Shown one piece after another: positions 21,277-32,025 of a stretch of DNA of 64,000 nt; the first letter of the stretch is position 1, and each line of letters starts with the position of its first letter. A program made the translations under genes and the position numbers. Source of the DNA: Granulicella pectinivorans. GTDB taxonomy: Bacteria > Acidobacteriota > Terriglobia > Terriglobales > Acidobacteriaceae. The DNA lies in assembly GCF_900114625.1 (NCBI RefSeq), contig NZ_FOZL01000001.1, positions 1,054,001-1,118,000 of the forward strand, read 5' to 3'. The notes beneath the pieces are model-generated. The model made no database searches. It was not told where the DNA came from and saw only the letters and a list, made by a program, of their open reading frames with translations.

Positions 21277-22244
21277 GCCACGCAGCACTTGTTCCGGCCC
21301 GTACGCTTGGCCTCGTAGAGAGCCGCATCCGCCTTCGCAAGCCACTTCTCGAACGAAAGGCACTCCGCATCGAGGGCGGCGATGCCGAAGCTTGCCGTGA
21401 TGCGGATGGGCGGATCATGCTCGATGACGGTCGTCTCCAGGGCCTCGCGCAGACGCTCCGCCGTCTCGGTCGCCTGCTCCACCGTGTCCCCGGTCAGCAG
21501 GATGCCGAACTCCTCGCCCCCCAGACGTCCCAGCAGGTCGCCCGAGCGGATCAGCTCGGAGAGCTTCGTTCCCACCGTGCGCAGCACGATGTCCCCTGCA
21601 GGATGGCCATACGTGTCGTTGACCTTCTTGAAGTGGTCGATGTCCATGACAACAAACGCCGCCGGCGTCTGGCCGCGGAGAAAGCGGCTGATCGTCTTGT
21701 CCACCTCGACGGTGAATCCGCGGCGCGTGGCTGCCCCGGTCAGGTGGTCCACCTGCGCGATGCGGCGCAGCTCCATCTCGTTCGTGACGATCGCGGCGAA
21801 GCTCTTCAGCACCTCGATCTGCGTCGGATCGAAGTCGCGCGGCTTGGTGTCGATCGCGCACAGCGACCCCAGGTTGTAGCCGTCCGGCGAACTCAGCGGC
21901 ACGCCCAGGTAGCTGCGGATATATGGTGCTCCGGTCACCAGCGGGTTCTCAGCGAATCGCGGGTCTTCGGCGGCGTCGGGGATGTTCATCGGGACGCGGG
22001 CCTTGATGGTGTGAGTGCAGAAGGAGATGTCGCGTGCCGTACCGTCGACGTCCAGGCCAACACAGGACTTGAACCACTGACGGTCGGCGTCGATCAACGA
22101 GACGGCACAGATGGGAACGCTCAACACGGTCTTGACGAGGCCCGTAATCCTGTCGAAGGCTGCTTCCTTGGGAGTGTCCAGGACTTCATAACGATGCAGT
22201 GCGGCCAGCCGCCCCGCTTCATCTTCCAGTTTTGTATCGACCAC
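21273..22244 (-). CDS. GAF-GGDEF diguanylate cyclase
   Basis: 323 residues. Residues ~10-155 form a GAF sensor domain (RYEVLDTPKEAAFDRIT, SLIDADRQWFKS, FCTHTI, SYLGVPL). A GGDEF domain follows with DHLTGAATRRGF, DIDHFKKVNDTYGHPAGD and the active site GGEEF near residue 243. RSGD sits five residues before GGEEF, so the RxxD inhibitory I-site is intact. It should make c-di-GMP in the cytoplasm under control of an unknown GAF ligand. The start is GTG 22244, with GAGGTGA just upstream, four bases after the stop codon of a small upstream gene, so the pair is translationally coupled. Confidence 0.92.
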   Translation of the reverse strand: MVDTKLEDEAGRLAALHRYEVLDTPKEAAFDRITGLVKTVLSVPICAVSLIDADRQWFKSCVGLDVDGTARDISFCTHTIKARVPMNIPDAAEDPRFAENPLVTGAPYIRSYLGVPLSSPDGYNLGSLCAIDTKPRDFDPTQIEVLKSFAAIVTNEMELRRIAQVDHLTGAATRRGFTVEVDKTISRFLRGQTPAAFVVMDIDHFKKVNDTYGHPAGDIVLRTVGTKLSELIRSGDLLGRLGGEEFGILLTGDTVEQATETAERLREALETTVIEHDPPIRITASFGIAALDAECLSFEKWLAKADAALYEAKRTGRNKCCVA

Positions 22245-22247
22245 AGT

Positions 22248-22484
22248 TCACCTCATCATCATTTTGATCGCGCGTGTGAGCTCGTCTTTGTACGAGGCGA
22301 CAACGACCGAGACGCTCATTTCAATCTGCTCCTCACTGATGCCTGCCGATTGCAGGCTGACGATCAGGCGGGCGAGGTTTTCGCGGTGGCGGTCCAGACT
22401 GGACTGGAGCGCTTCGGGGATCTCAAGGTCGCCGAATGGATCCTTCCCGGCTAAAACCCCAAGTGGCTCGAGTGGATGCTCCAT
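22248..22484 (-). CDS. Small hypothetical protein coupled to the diguanylate cyclase
   Basis: 78 residues from ATG 22484, which has GGAGG four bases upstream (CGGAGGACGTATG). The same frame is open further upstream, but the strong ribosome-binding site decides the start. The C-terminal two thirds is predicted helical (ALQSSLDRHRENLARLIVSL, then SEEQIEMSVSVVVASYKDEL), with no signal or membrane segment. I do not recognise the family. It ends three bases before the GTG of the GAF-GGDEF gene, so it may be a partner or regulator of the cyclase. Confidence 0.65.
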   Translation of the reverse strand: MEHPLEPLGVLAGKDPFGDLEIPEALQSSLDRHRENLARLIVSLQSAGISEEQIEMSVSVVVASYKDELTRAIKMMMR

Positions 22485-22619
22485 ACGTCCTCCGGTTCTA
22501 TCGGCAAAGTCGCCGTTCGTTAAGGTTATACACCGGATAAACCGCACATTTGGCGTCAATGGAAGATGCGGTAATGGATGTTGGGTTACCCCGTCCACGA
22601 AATGGAATCGGTGTTTCGC

Positions 22620-22652
22620 AATAAGAAAACCGCCCACCAGATAGGGGGGCGG
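22620..22652 (-). terminator. Rho-independent terminator of the LVIVD gene
   Basis: On the minus strand CCGCCC pairs with GGGCGG around an 11-base loop and is followed by TTTTCTTATT. It lies 20 bases after the stop codon of the LVIVD-repeat gene. Confidence 0.8.
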
Positions 22653-22671
22653 CCTTCTCACTGCGGTACGG

Positions 22672-24614
<1,943 letters not shown>

Positions 24615-24618
<4 letters not shown>

Positions 24619-25241
24619 TCTTTCTCCTTCAACATGGACTGCATGATCTTGATCTCGGCGCGCTGACTGTTATCCGCGTCCGTCGCAAAGTTGAACAGGT
24701 CGGCATCCTGCCCGGCGCCTGCGGTGTCGAACAGATCCTTCACCATCGTCAGCGCACCGTTGTGGTGTTGGATCATCCCGGTCAGAAACAGGTGGTCGAA
24801 CGCAGCACCGTGGGCAGCTTTCAAGGACTTCATCTGTGCAGCGGTCAGCATCCCCGGCATCGGAGCCATCGCATGTCCGGACATATCCATCTCGGGCATC
24901 CCCGGCATCGCCATGGAGGTCGCCTCGCCACGCATCGCCAGCCATCGCTGCATAAACTTCATCTCGTCGGACTGCGAGCTCGAGATCCTCGCGCCCAGCG
25001 AGATCAGTTCCTGATTCGTCGTATGCGTAGGAATCAGCGCCGTCATCTCGATCGCCTGTCCGTGATGCATGATCATCCCCTGCATAAACGCGACATCCGC
25101 CTGCGACCGGAGCGGAGCCGTGGGACGAGTATTCGCAGGCAACGTCTTGCTCGGCTGTCCCGGCGCGCCAGGCTGCACGACGACCGCCTGCCCAAAAGCC
25201 AAAACGGCTGCAAGCATCGATATCGGAGAGAGAAGCCACAT
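24615..25241 (-). CDS. DUF305 family secreted protein
   Basis: 208 residues. ATG 25241 is preferred (TTGGAG upstream; MWLLSPISMLAAVLAFGQ signal peptide); the frame also stays open to a GTG at 25265. The DUF305 signature is the pair of HH motifs MIMHHGQAIEM and MIQHHNGALTM, each followed by a helical hairpin, which form a four-helix fold. Met-rich stretches in the middle (MAMPGMPEMDMSGHAM) recall copper-binding Met motifs. The family is periplasmic or extracytoplasmic and its function is unsettled. It overlaps the start of the LVIVD gene by four bases. Confidence 0.88.
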
Positions 25242-25288
25242 CGCAGGATGCTCCAACGCTAACACAAGCCATCCCTTTCAAAAGACTC

Positions 25289-25457
25289 TGGGGAAAAGAC
25301 GGAAAAGGCGGGCAAAAAAAACCAAAACAAAAACTCAAAGTTTGGCTGCTTCCTTCCCACCCGCGCCCAGTCGCGAAACCCGCAGATCCGCTCTCGCCCA
25401 CCCCTCATGCGCGCTTTGCCGTGATCTCTTTTCCCCTCTTTGTCCGTCTTTTCCCCA
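25289..25457. repeat. Widely spaced 15-bp inverted repeat in a divergent intergenic region
   Basis: TGGGGAAAAGACGGA (25289-25303) recurs exactly in inverted form as TCCGTCTTTTCCCCA (25443-25457), separated by 139 bases. The span between DUF305 and the 866-aa gene is otherwise noncoding, with A-rich tracts (CAAAAAAAACCAAAACAAAAA) and a CTTTT-rich half. It could be a defective mobile repeat or paired operators. Confidence 0.55.
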
Positions 25458-25529
25458 CAATCTTTTGTCTGTCCTTCGATATCGTCGCTCTCACACAACA
25501 AAGCCGCCTCCATGAGCGTCCAATAGTGG

Positions 25530-28130
25530 ATGAACGTCCGGATCTTTGCAGCATGCGCGCTCGCCCTCTGCCTTTCGGCTCCTCTCCATGCTGACAATGC
25601 ACGCTTCGATCTCGTAGGCCCCAAGATCTCGATCCGCGTCACCCGTGGCGGAGCCACCCTCCCCATCGCCGAAGTGCCCAACCTCCAAGCCGGCGATAAG
25701 CTCTGGATCAAGGCCGAGCTGCCCACCACCCAGTCCAACCATCTCCTTCTGATTGTTGCGTTTCTGCGCGGCACCACCAACGAACCGCCCGACAACTGGT
25801 TCACCGAGATCGACACCTGGGAGAAGAAGACCGTCGAAGGCACCACCATCACCGTCCCCGAAGGAGCCGAGCAGGCCGTCCTCTTCGTCGCGCCCGAGAC
25901 CGGCGGCGACTTCAAAACCCTCCGCGGAGCCGTCCGCGGACGCCCCGGCGTCTTCATCCGCGCCGACGCCGATCTCAACCAGGCCTCCTTCGAGCAGCAG
26001 CGCATCGAGCGCTACCTCGCCGCGATGAAGACCATCTCACCCACCGATCCCAAGGCCATTCAGGATCACTCCGCGAAGCTCGCCTCCACGCTCGCCCTCA
26101 AGCCCAACGCCGACTGCTTCAAACAGCCCGTCGACCAGCAGGTCTCCTGCCTCACCCAGTCCAGCGCTCCCGTCCTCCTCGACGACGGCCACGGCCAGAG
26201 CATCGCCGCCGCCCTCTCCAGCGGAGCCTCGTCCGACTTCATCAACGCCGCCGCCGTCACGCCCATGGCCGGTGCCGGTGTCTACTCCGCCTACGTCGGC
26301 GCCGTCGTGGACCTCGTCAAACTCACCACCTCGCTCCGCACCGCGCAGTACCAGTACATCCCGGCCATCAGCTTTCCCGAAGGCCAGACGCTGAATCTCA
26401 AGCTCAACGCGCCGCCCTCCTTCATCAATCCCAAGACCGTCATCGTCATCGGCCTGCCCGCCATCCAGAAGGCCATCCCGCCGCCGCTCCGCGCGCATGA
26501 CCCCGACGAGACCGCCTGCCTCCTGCAGCCCAAGATGCCACTCCTGCTCGAAGGCGCGCCACTCGTCTTCTCGACCAGCTTCGCGCATGACATGGTCCTG
26601 CACCTCAACCGCTCCGGCAGCGATACCGAACTCGCCCTCACCCCTGACGCCTTCGAGGGCGGTCTGGTGGTCGGCAAGGAAGAGACCCGCAAGGGTCTCG
26701 TCGCCGTCAAGCTCGGCGAGGGCAAGCCAGCCGCCAAACCGGACGAGAAGCAGGGCAGTCCCACCGACCTCACCATCACCGGCACCGTGCGCGGCTTCTG
26801 GGGCTTCGATACCTTCGAAGGCCCCACCCTCAAGCTCCAGCAGATCGACGGCAAAAACTGGAAGATCGTCTCCAACACCCAGCTCCTCGCCGGGCAGGAC
26901 AACCACCTCAGCCTCAAGGGAGACGGTGCCGCCTGCGTGCAGAAGATCGCGCTCACCACCGACAAGGACAAGGATATCGACGTCACCTTCAAGCCCGCGC
27001 CCTCCACGGAGAACGACAAGGCCCAGAAGGACATGCTCGATCTTGACGTATCGCTCAAGAAGGTCCAGCCCGGCGGTTACTCGCTCGCTATCCAGCAGTA
27101 CGGCAGCCCCAGGAAGGATAAGGTTCCCCTCACCGCCTACACCGGAGCCATCCAGCTCGACGACATCAAAATCCACGTCGGCGACAAGACCACCGTCCTC
27201 ACCGGCCAGGGCCTCAGCGACGTCGTCTCCGTCCAGATCGCCGGCCAGACCTTCACCCCCGCGGGCGATGGCAACGACGACAAGACCATTCACCTTGCAT
27301 CCAAGACGGCCGTGACCCCTGAAGACGGCTCCGACGGCATCGTGAAGCTCAAAGACGGTCGCACCATGATCGTGAACATCTCCGCCGCCGCCGCCCGCCC
27401 CGGACTCAACCTGCTCTCCTTCAAGGCCACGCCCATTCCGGGCGCGGGTCTGCCCATCACCCTCGCCGGCAAGGATGAGCTCCCGCTGAACAGCAAGCTC
27501 GTCTTCGTCGTTCAAACCAAAGACGTCTTCCCCCGCAGCCAGAGCATCGAGATCGCGACCGTCGACAACTCCGTCCACACCAAACTCTCACTCGCCGACA
27601 ACAATCTCGTCCTCCAGGACGCCCACACCGCCATCGGCACCCTCGACCCCTTGAAGGCCTTCGGCCAGTCCGGCTTCGGCAAGCTCCAGATGCGGCCCGT
27701 CGCCGAAGACGGCACCACCGGCGACTGGACCCCACTCGGCACGCTCGTCCGCACGCCCGTCATCAGCGCCGTCCACTGCACCACGCAGGACGCCCCCACC
27801 TGCACCGCCGACGGCCAGAACTTCTTCCTGGTCCAGAACTTCGCCGCCAACAAGGACTTCGCCAAACCCGCCGAAGTCCCCACCGGCTTCGCCGACGCCA
27901 CCTTCACCGTCCCCACCCCCGCCGACGGCACTACCCTCTACTTCAAGCTCCGCGACGACCCCGACGCAATGGCGACGGTCACCCTGCCGGAACCCGTGCC
28001 ACCCGCCCCGGCACCAGCTCCAGCCGCTCCGGCTCCGGTTGCCGATGCTTCGAAGCCCGTCGCGCCGCCTTCACCAACCCCCGCCGACGCGAAGCCCGCC
28101 ACACCACCAGAGGCAAGCGTCCCGAAGTAA
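25530..28130 (+). CDS. Large secreted protein of unknown function
   Basis: 866 residues: signal peptide (MNVRIFAACALALCLSAPLHA), mature protein with many beta strands, and a C-terminal ~45-residue Pro/Ala-rich tail (PEPVPPAPAPAPAAPAPVA...). Blocks include ISIRVTRGGATLPIAEVPNLQAGDKLWI, which resembles SLBB/BON-like export-channel partners only weakly, VVIGLPAIQKAIPPP, and repeated IPT-like segments (IHVGDKTTVLTGQGLSDVVSVQIAGQTF). I do not recognise a family. No partner gene is clear; the following gene is convergent, with a strong terminator between them. Confidence 0.6.
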   Translation: MNVRIFAACALALCLSAPLHADNARFDLVGPKISIRVTRGGATLPIAEVPNLQAGDKLWIKAELPTTQSNHLLLIVAFLRGTTNEPPDNWFTEIDTWEKKTVEGTTITVPEGAEQAVLFVAPETGGDFKTLRGAVRGRPGVFIRADADLNQASFEQQRIERYLAAMKTISPTDPKAIQDHSAKLASTLALKPNADCFKQPVDQQVSCLTQSSAPVLLDDGHGQSIAAALSSGASSDFINAAAVTPMAGAGVYSAYVGAVVDLVKLTTSLRTAQYQYIPAISFPEGQTLNLKLNAPPSFINPKTVIVIGLPAIQKAIPPPLRAHDPDETACLLQPKMPLLLEGAPLVFSTSFAHDMVLHLNRSGSDTELALTPDAFEGGLVVGKEETRKGLVAVKLGEGKPAAKPDEKQGSPTDLTITGTVRGFWGFDTFEGPTLKLQQIDGKNWKIVSNTQLLAGQDNHLSLKGDGAACVQKIALTTDKDKDIDVTFKPAPSTENDKAQKDMLDLDVSLKKVQPGGYSLAIQQYGSPRKDKVPLTAYTGAIQLDDIKIHVGDKTTVLTGQGLSDVVSVQIAGQTFTPAGDGNDDKTIHLASKTAVTPEDGSDGIVKLKDGRTMIVNISAAAARPGLNLLSFKATPIPGAGLPITLAGKDELPLNSKLVFVVQTKDVFPRSQSIEIATVDNSVHTKLSLADNNLVLQDAHTAIGTLDPLKAFGQSGFGKLQMRPVAEDGTTGDWTPLGTLVRTPVISAVHCTTQDAPTCTADGQNFFLVQNFAANKDFAKPAEVPTGFADATFTVPTPADGTTLYFKLRDDPDAMATVTLPEPVPPAPAPAPAAPAPVADASKPVAPPSPTPADAKPATPPEASVPK

Positions 28131-28144
28131 GCGGACAACGGAAG

Positions 28145-28210
28145 GGCATGGCTTCAGCCATGCCGAAAAGCCGCCTTCAGGATCATGGACTGAGATTCCC
28201 GAAGGGAATC
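28145..28210. repeat. Two adjacent small palindromes in the intergenic region
   Basis: GGCATGGC-TTCA-GCCATGCC (28145-28164) and GATTCCC-GAA-GGGAATC (28194-28210) are perfect stem-loops 29 bases apart. They look like REP-type intergenic elements. I do not see further copies in the window. Confidence 0.5.
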
Positions 28211-28284
28211 GTTTCGGTTGTTATCGTGATAGCCGAGAGGCCCCATCCCCATGGGCATGGTGCGGGAAGAATAAGGCAACAAAC

Positions 28285-28319
28285 AACGAGGCCCGGACGC
28301 AAAGCATCCGGGCCTCGTT
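28285..28319. terminator. Bidirectional terminator hairpin
   Basis: AACGAGGCCCGGA (28285-28297) pairs perfectly with TCCGGGCCTCGTT (28307-28319) around a 9-base loop, 13 bp of stem. It lies between the ends of the 866-aa gene and the convergent aminotransferase gene. Confidence 0.8.
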
Positions 28320-28334
28320 ACACCGTGCAAACGA

Positions 28335-29582
28335 CTACGACAACTGCGGAATATGCTGCACGTTCTCGTAAGGGTTGTTGAGCATGGCCTTCACCGGCGT
28401 GTCCATCACTTCCTTGAACGCCGTGCGGAACTTCGCCATGTCTTCCTTCGTGCCCACGGTGATCCGGACCGTATTCGGCCAGATCGGCCACGTGCGCCCG
28501 ATGATCACCTTCTTCTGCGCCATCGCCGCCATCACCTGCCGGCCATTCCGTCCCGTATCGATCATGAAGCAGTTCGACTGCGATCCCGGAATCACCTTGT
28601 AGTTGTTGTCGGTCAGGAACTTGATCGTCTCCATGCGCGCCTGCCCGATATAGGCCTTGCGCGTCGGAATCAGATCCTTATCCTCAAGCGAAACGCGCCC
28701 GGCGATGCAGCTCGTAATCGCCATCGGGTTCTGCCCACGCTCTTCGAGCTTCTTCAGCACATCCGGATGTGCAACCGCAAACCCGCAGCGAATCCCCGCC
28801 ATGCCGTAGATCTTTGAGAACGTCCGCAGCACGATAATGTCCTTGCGGTTCGCCGTCTGGTCCACCACCGACTCCGCATCCGACAGATGAATGTAAGCCT
28901 CATCCACCATCAGCATCGTGCCCTTCGGCTTGTTGTCGAGCAGCCAGAGAATGTCCTCGCGCGAGGTAATCGTGCCCGTCGGGTTGTTCGGGTTGCACAG
29001 ATAGATCACGCCCGCGTTCGGGTCGGCCGCGGCCATCGCCTTCACATCGTGCGCGTAGGTCGAGGTCAGCTTCGTCTTGATCGTCTTCGCGCCCGAGATC
29101 TCCGCAGCGCGGCCGGCCGCCTCATACGTCGGATCCGCGGCAACAAGGTTCTTCCCAGGCCCCGTATACGAGAGCACCGAGTAGTGCAGAGGCTCCGACG
29201 ACCCGCCGTACACCGAGATCGAGTCCGGGCTGATATTGTTCTGCTTGCCGAACACATCCATCAGCGTCATCATCTCGAAGAAGTCGTACCGTCCGCCCTT
29301 GTTGGCCGACGACGCGATCGCCGCCCGCGCCGCTTCGCACGGACCCAGCGGATTCTCATTCGCATTGATGAGGACGGCGTCCTTGGGGATCGACATCATC
29401 ATCTGCTTCATCATTTGGAGTTGCGAGACAGGTGCCTTGGCAGCAGAGCCCTGCTGACCCGCGGCAAACGCAAAGTGCGATTCGGAGAGGATTCCGGCAG
29501 CGGCGAACGCGGGCAGGCTGGCACCGGCAACGCGCAGAAAGGAACGGCGGGAAAGATCAAGTTGCTCACGACAATGGTTCAT
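28335..29582 (-). CDS. Tat-exported PLP-dependent aminotransferase, HisC-like
   Basis: 415 residues from ATG 29582, with AGGAG seven bases upstream. The N-terminus carries a twin-arginine signal (LSRRSFLRVAGASLPAFAAAG). The rest is a fold-type I class II aminotransferase: NANENPLGP, YGGSSEPLHYSVL, LCNPNNPTGT, VDEAYIH and RTFSKIYGMAGIRCGF, where the PLP Lys lies near residue 255. It resembles histidinol-phosphate aminotransferase, but HisC is cytoplasmic, so a periplasmic amino-acid or related substrate is inferred. GH2 is divergent from it with a 215-bp region holding two palindromic motifs. Confidence 0.85.
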   Translation of the reverse strand: MNHCREQLDLSRRSFLRVAGASLPAFAAAGILSESHFAFAAGQQGSAAKAPVSQLQMMKQMMMSIPKDAVLINANENPLGPCEAARAAIASSANKGGRYDFFEMMTLMDVFGKQNNISPDSISVYGGSSEPLHYSVLSYTGPGKNLVAADPTYEAAGRAAEISGAKTIKTKLTSTYAHDVKAMAAADPNAGVIYLCNPNNPTGTITSREDILWLLDNKPKGTMLMVDEAYIHLSDAESVVDQTANRKDIIVLRTFSKIYGMAGIRCGFAVAHPDVLKKLEERGQNPMAITSCIAGRVSLEDKDLIPTRKAYIGQARMETIKFLTDNNYKVIPGSQSNCFMIDTGRNGRQVMAAMAQKKVIIGRTWPIWPNTVRITVGTKEDMAKFRTAFKEVMDTPVKAMLNNPYENVQHIPQLS

Positions 29583-29688
29583 ACGGGACTCCTGCTTTCG
29601 GACCATGGTGGGATGGAAACGACGGGGAAACCGGACAGCGATGGGCAACGGGGGAACGTTGTTGTTACTGTACTGCAAATGTCCTAAA

Positions 29689-29707
29689 AATGCGGAAAAT
29701 TCGCATT
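29689..29707. promoter_or_regulatory. Palindromic candidate operator in a divergent promoter region
   Basis: AATGCG-GAAAATT-CGCATT: six-base arms around a seven-base centre, in the region shared by the aminotransferase and GH2 promoters. Confidence 0.35.
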
Positions 29708-29767
29708 CCCACGCAGGGCCTTCCATGACGAAGAGACGAACCTCCGCCCATTGGCATATCGTGATTT

Positions 29768-29782
29768 GGTAAAACGTTTCCC
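29768..29782 (+). promoter_or_regulatory. LacI-type operator-like motif before the GH2 gene
   Basis: GGTAAAACGTTTCCC has the central AACGTT core of LacI/GalR-family operators, 16 bases before the start codon. The flanks are imperfect, so this is tentative. Sugar-hydrolase genes are commonly controlled by this family. Confidence 0.35.
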
Positions 29783-29797
29783 TCTGGAGAGTGCCGC

Positions 29798-31678
29798 GTG
29801 TTGAAGAAAGTCGTTCTGGCAGCGTCAAAAGTAGTTGCCCTTGGTGGAGTACTGACATGCAGTTTCGCAGGCGTCATGAGCGCTCAGGACGAAGCGCGAG
29901 GCAAAGGCCTCGACCCCGGTGCCGGTCATCCCTCCACCGTCCTCGCCGACTTCGACCACCGCCAGTCCCTCTCGCTCAATGGCGACTGGCACATCATCGC
30001 CGACCCCTACGTCGCCGGCCTCCTCGACTTCCACATGCACGTCAACCCCAACGGATACTTCAACGATCAGGTCGCCGCCCCCGGCTCCAACGCCCTCGTC
30101 GAGTACAGCTTCGAAAAAAGCCCCACCATCAAGGTCCCCGGCGACTGGAACTCCCAGAAGGAGTGGCTCAGGATGTACGAAGGCCCCCTCTGGTACGAGC
30201 GCAAGTTCGACTACACCCCCCAGCCCGGCCACCGTGCCTTCCTCCACATCGGCGCCGCCAACTACAAGTCCCGTATGTTCCTCAACGGCAAGCTCGCCTG
30301 CGACCACGAGGGCGGATTCACCACCTTCGACTGCGACGTCACCGGCATCATCAAGCCCGGCTCCAACGACGCCGTCATCTACGTCGACGACACCCGCATG
30401 GCCGACGGCATCCCCACCCTCAAAACCGACTGGTACAACTACGGTGGCCTCACCCGTGACGTCTCCATCATCACCACACCGCAGGCCTTCATCGACGACT
30501 TCGACCTCCACCTCGACCGCGCCACCCGCTCCGTCATCGAGGGCTACGTCCACGTAGAAGGTGCCCAGGCCGGCACCAGGGTCTCCGTCTCCATCCCCGA
30601 GGCCCGCCTCACCGCCACCGCCACCACCGACGCCACGGGCAAAGCCCCCATCAACCTGCCGGCAAAGAACCTCTCCCTCTGGGCCCCCGGCAACCCCAAA
30701 CTCTACAAAGTAACGCTGAAGGCCGGCAACGACACCCTCGAAGACGACATGGGCTTCCGCACCGTCGAGGTGCAGGGCTCCAAAATCCTCCTCAACGGCA
30801 AGCCCATCGTCCTCCACGGCATCTGCATCCACGCCGAGGCCCCCTACCGCGGCGGACGCGTCAACACCGACGCCGACGTCGCCACCCTCTTCGGCTGGGT
30901 CAAGGATCTCAACGCCAACTTCGTCCGCCTCGCCCACTACCCGCACGACGTCCGCATGGAGCGCGCCGCCGACAAGCTCGGAATCCTCGTCTGGTCCGAG
31001 GTCCCCGTCTACTGGGCCGTCCACTTCGACGACGAAGCCGTCTTCCAGAAGTCCAAAAAGCAGCTCACCGAAGAGATCACCCGCGACCGCGACAAGGCCT
31101 CCGTCATCCTCTGGTCCATCGCCAACGAGACCCCCAACACCGAAGCCCGCACCGCCTTCCTCACGCGCTCCGCCGAGTTCGTCAAGAGCTTCGACCCCAC
31201 CCGCCTCGTCACCGCCGCCCTCCTCGTCCGTGGCGAAGGCAACACCAAGATCATCGACGACAAACTAGGCTCCGCCCTCGACGTCATCGGCTTCAACGAG
31301 TACATCGGCTGGTACGAAAAGACCCCCGAGGCCATGGACCAGATCACCTGGAAGATCGCCTTCGACAAGCCCCTCATCGTCAGTGAGTTCGGCGGCGAAG
31401 CCAAGGCCGGCCTCCACGGCTCCGAGCACGAGCGCTGGACCGAGGAGTACGAGGCCAACATCTACAACCACGCCATCGCCATGCTCAACCGCATCCCCCA
31501 GCTCCGCGGCTCTACCCCCTGGATCCTCATGGACTTCCGCTCGCCCGTCCGCCAGCTCCCCGGCATCCAGGATGGCTACAACCGCAAGGGCCTCATCTCC
31601 GACCAGGGCGAAAAGAAGCTGGCCTTCGGCGTCCTCCAAAACGCCTACAAGACCGGCGGCCTCGGACACGCGGACTAA
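29798..31678 (+). CDS. Secreted glycoside hydrolase family 2 enzyme (beta-glucuronidase/galactosidase type)
   Basis: 626 residues with a signal peptide (VLKKVVLAASKVVALGGVLTC); start GTG 29798 with GGAGAG upstream. Sugar-binding jelly-roll domain first (LNGDWHIIADPY, PLWYERKFDY, AANYKSRMFLNGK), then an Ig-like beta-sandwich (LSLWAPGNPKLYKVTL), then the TIM barrel. The acid/base Glu lies in SIANETPN near residue 441 and the nucleophile Glu in SEFGGE near 529, both intact. LHGICIHAEAPYRGG and NFVRLAHYPHD are GH2 barrel blocks. Substrate specificity (glucuronide, galactoside or mannoside) is not decided. The following GH105 gene suggests plant or microbial polysaccharide turnover. Confidence 0.9.
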   Translation: MLKKVVLAASKVVALGGVLTCSFAGVMSAQDEARGKGLDPGAGHPSTVLADFDHRQSLSLNGDWHIIADPYVAGLLDFHMHVNPNGYFNDQVAAPGSNALVEYSFEKSPTIKVPGDWNSQKEWLRMYEGPLWYERKFDYTPQPGHRAFLHIGAANYKSRMFLNGKLACDHEGGFTTFDCDVTGIIKPGSNDAVIYVDDTRMADGIPTLKTDWYNYGGLTRDVSIITTPQAFIDDFDLHLDRATRSVIEGYVHVEGAQAGTRVSVSIPEARLTATATTDATGKAPINLPAKNLSLWAPGNPKLYKVTLKAGNDTLEDDMGFRTVEVQGSKILLNGKPIVLHGICIHAEAPYRGGRVNTDADVATLFGWVKDLNANFVRLAHYPHDVRMERAADKLGILVWSEVPVYWAVHFDDEAVFQKSKKQLTEEITRDRDKASVILWSIANETPNTEARTAFLTRSAEFVKSFDPTRLVTAALLVRGEGNTKIIDDKLGSALDVIGFNEYIGWYEKTPEAMDQITWKIAFDKPLIVSEFGGEAKAGLHGSEHERWTEEYEANIYNHAIAMLNRIPQLRGSTPWILMDFRSPVRQLPGIQDGYNRKGLISDQGEKKLAFGVLQNAYKTGGLGHAD

Positions 31679-31778
31679 ACACCTGGACATCACGAACACC
31701 CGCGAGTCACACCGCATCAACCGATATGACAACGAAACTTCCGGATTGACTGGTTAGACCAATGATCAATCGTTTTGG

Positions 31779-31966
31779 CCGATAATCGAATTGCTCCAGA
31801 CCACTTTCCGCGACGCACCCCATGCATGGAAAATGGCCACATTTTCCATGCATAACCCCATCATGATCCAGGAAAAAACCACGTTTTAACCTCCAAAAGA
31901 ACGCTGGAAGACCATTGGCTTTTTCACAACGAGCGTCTGTAACCCCTTTAGAAAACCATCATTACG
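31779..31966 (+). repeat. Noncoding repeat element, copy A
   Basis: On the plus strand this stretch matches the minus strand of 39302-39466 in ordered blocks: GATAATCGAAT, AGACCACTTT, TGGCCACATTTTCCATGCAT, CCACGTTTTA, and GTAACCCCTTTAGAA near its right end. Copy A also has an internal 13-bp inverted repeat (ATGCATGGAAAAT / ATTTTCCATGCAT, 31822-31853). It lies between the convergent GH2 and GH105 genes. No open frame of note is present. The two copies face away from or towards one another and bracket the acylation block. Confidence 0.75.
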
Positions 31967-31984
31967 GAAGGGCGTTTAAACGAA

Positions 31985-32017
31985 AATTGCCCCGGCTCGC
32001 AAGGAGCCGGGGCAATT
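31985..32017 (-). terminator. Terminator of the GH105 gene, possibly bidirectional
   Basis: AATTGCCCCGGCTC pairs perfectly with GAGCCGGGGCAATT (14 bp, loop GCAAG) nine bases after the GH105 stop; on the minus strand TTTTCG follows. It also lies after the GH2 end. Confidence 0.85.
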
Positions 32018-32025
32018 GGTCAGAC

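Noticed and set aside
28148..28381. Short open frame in the intergenic region after the 866-aa gene
   Set aside because: It runs through two palindromes and a terminator hairpin and has no ribosome site or family-like sequence.
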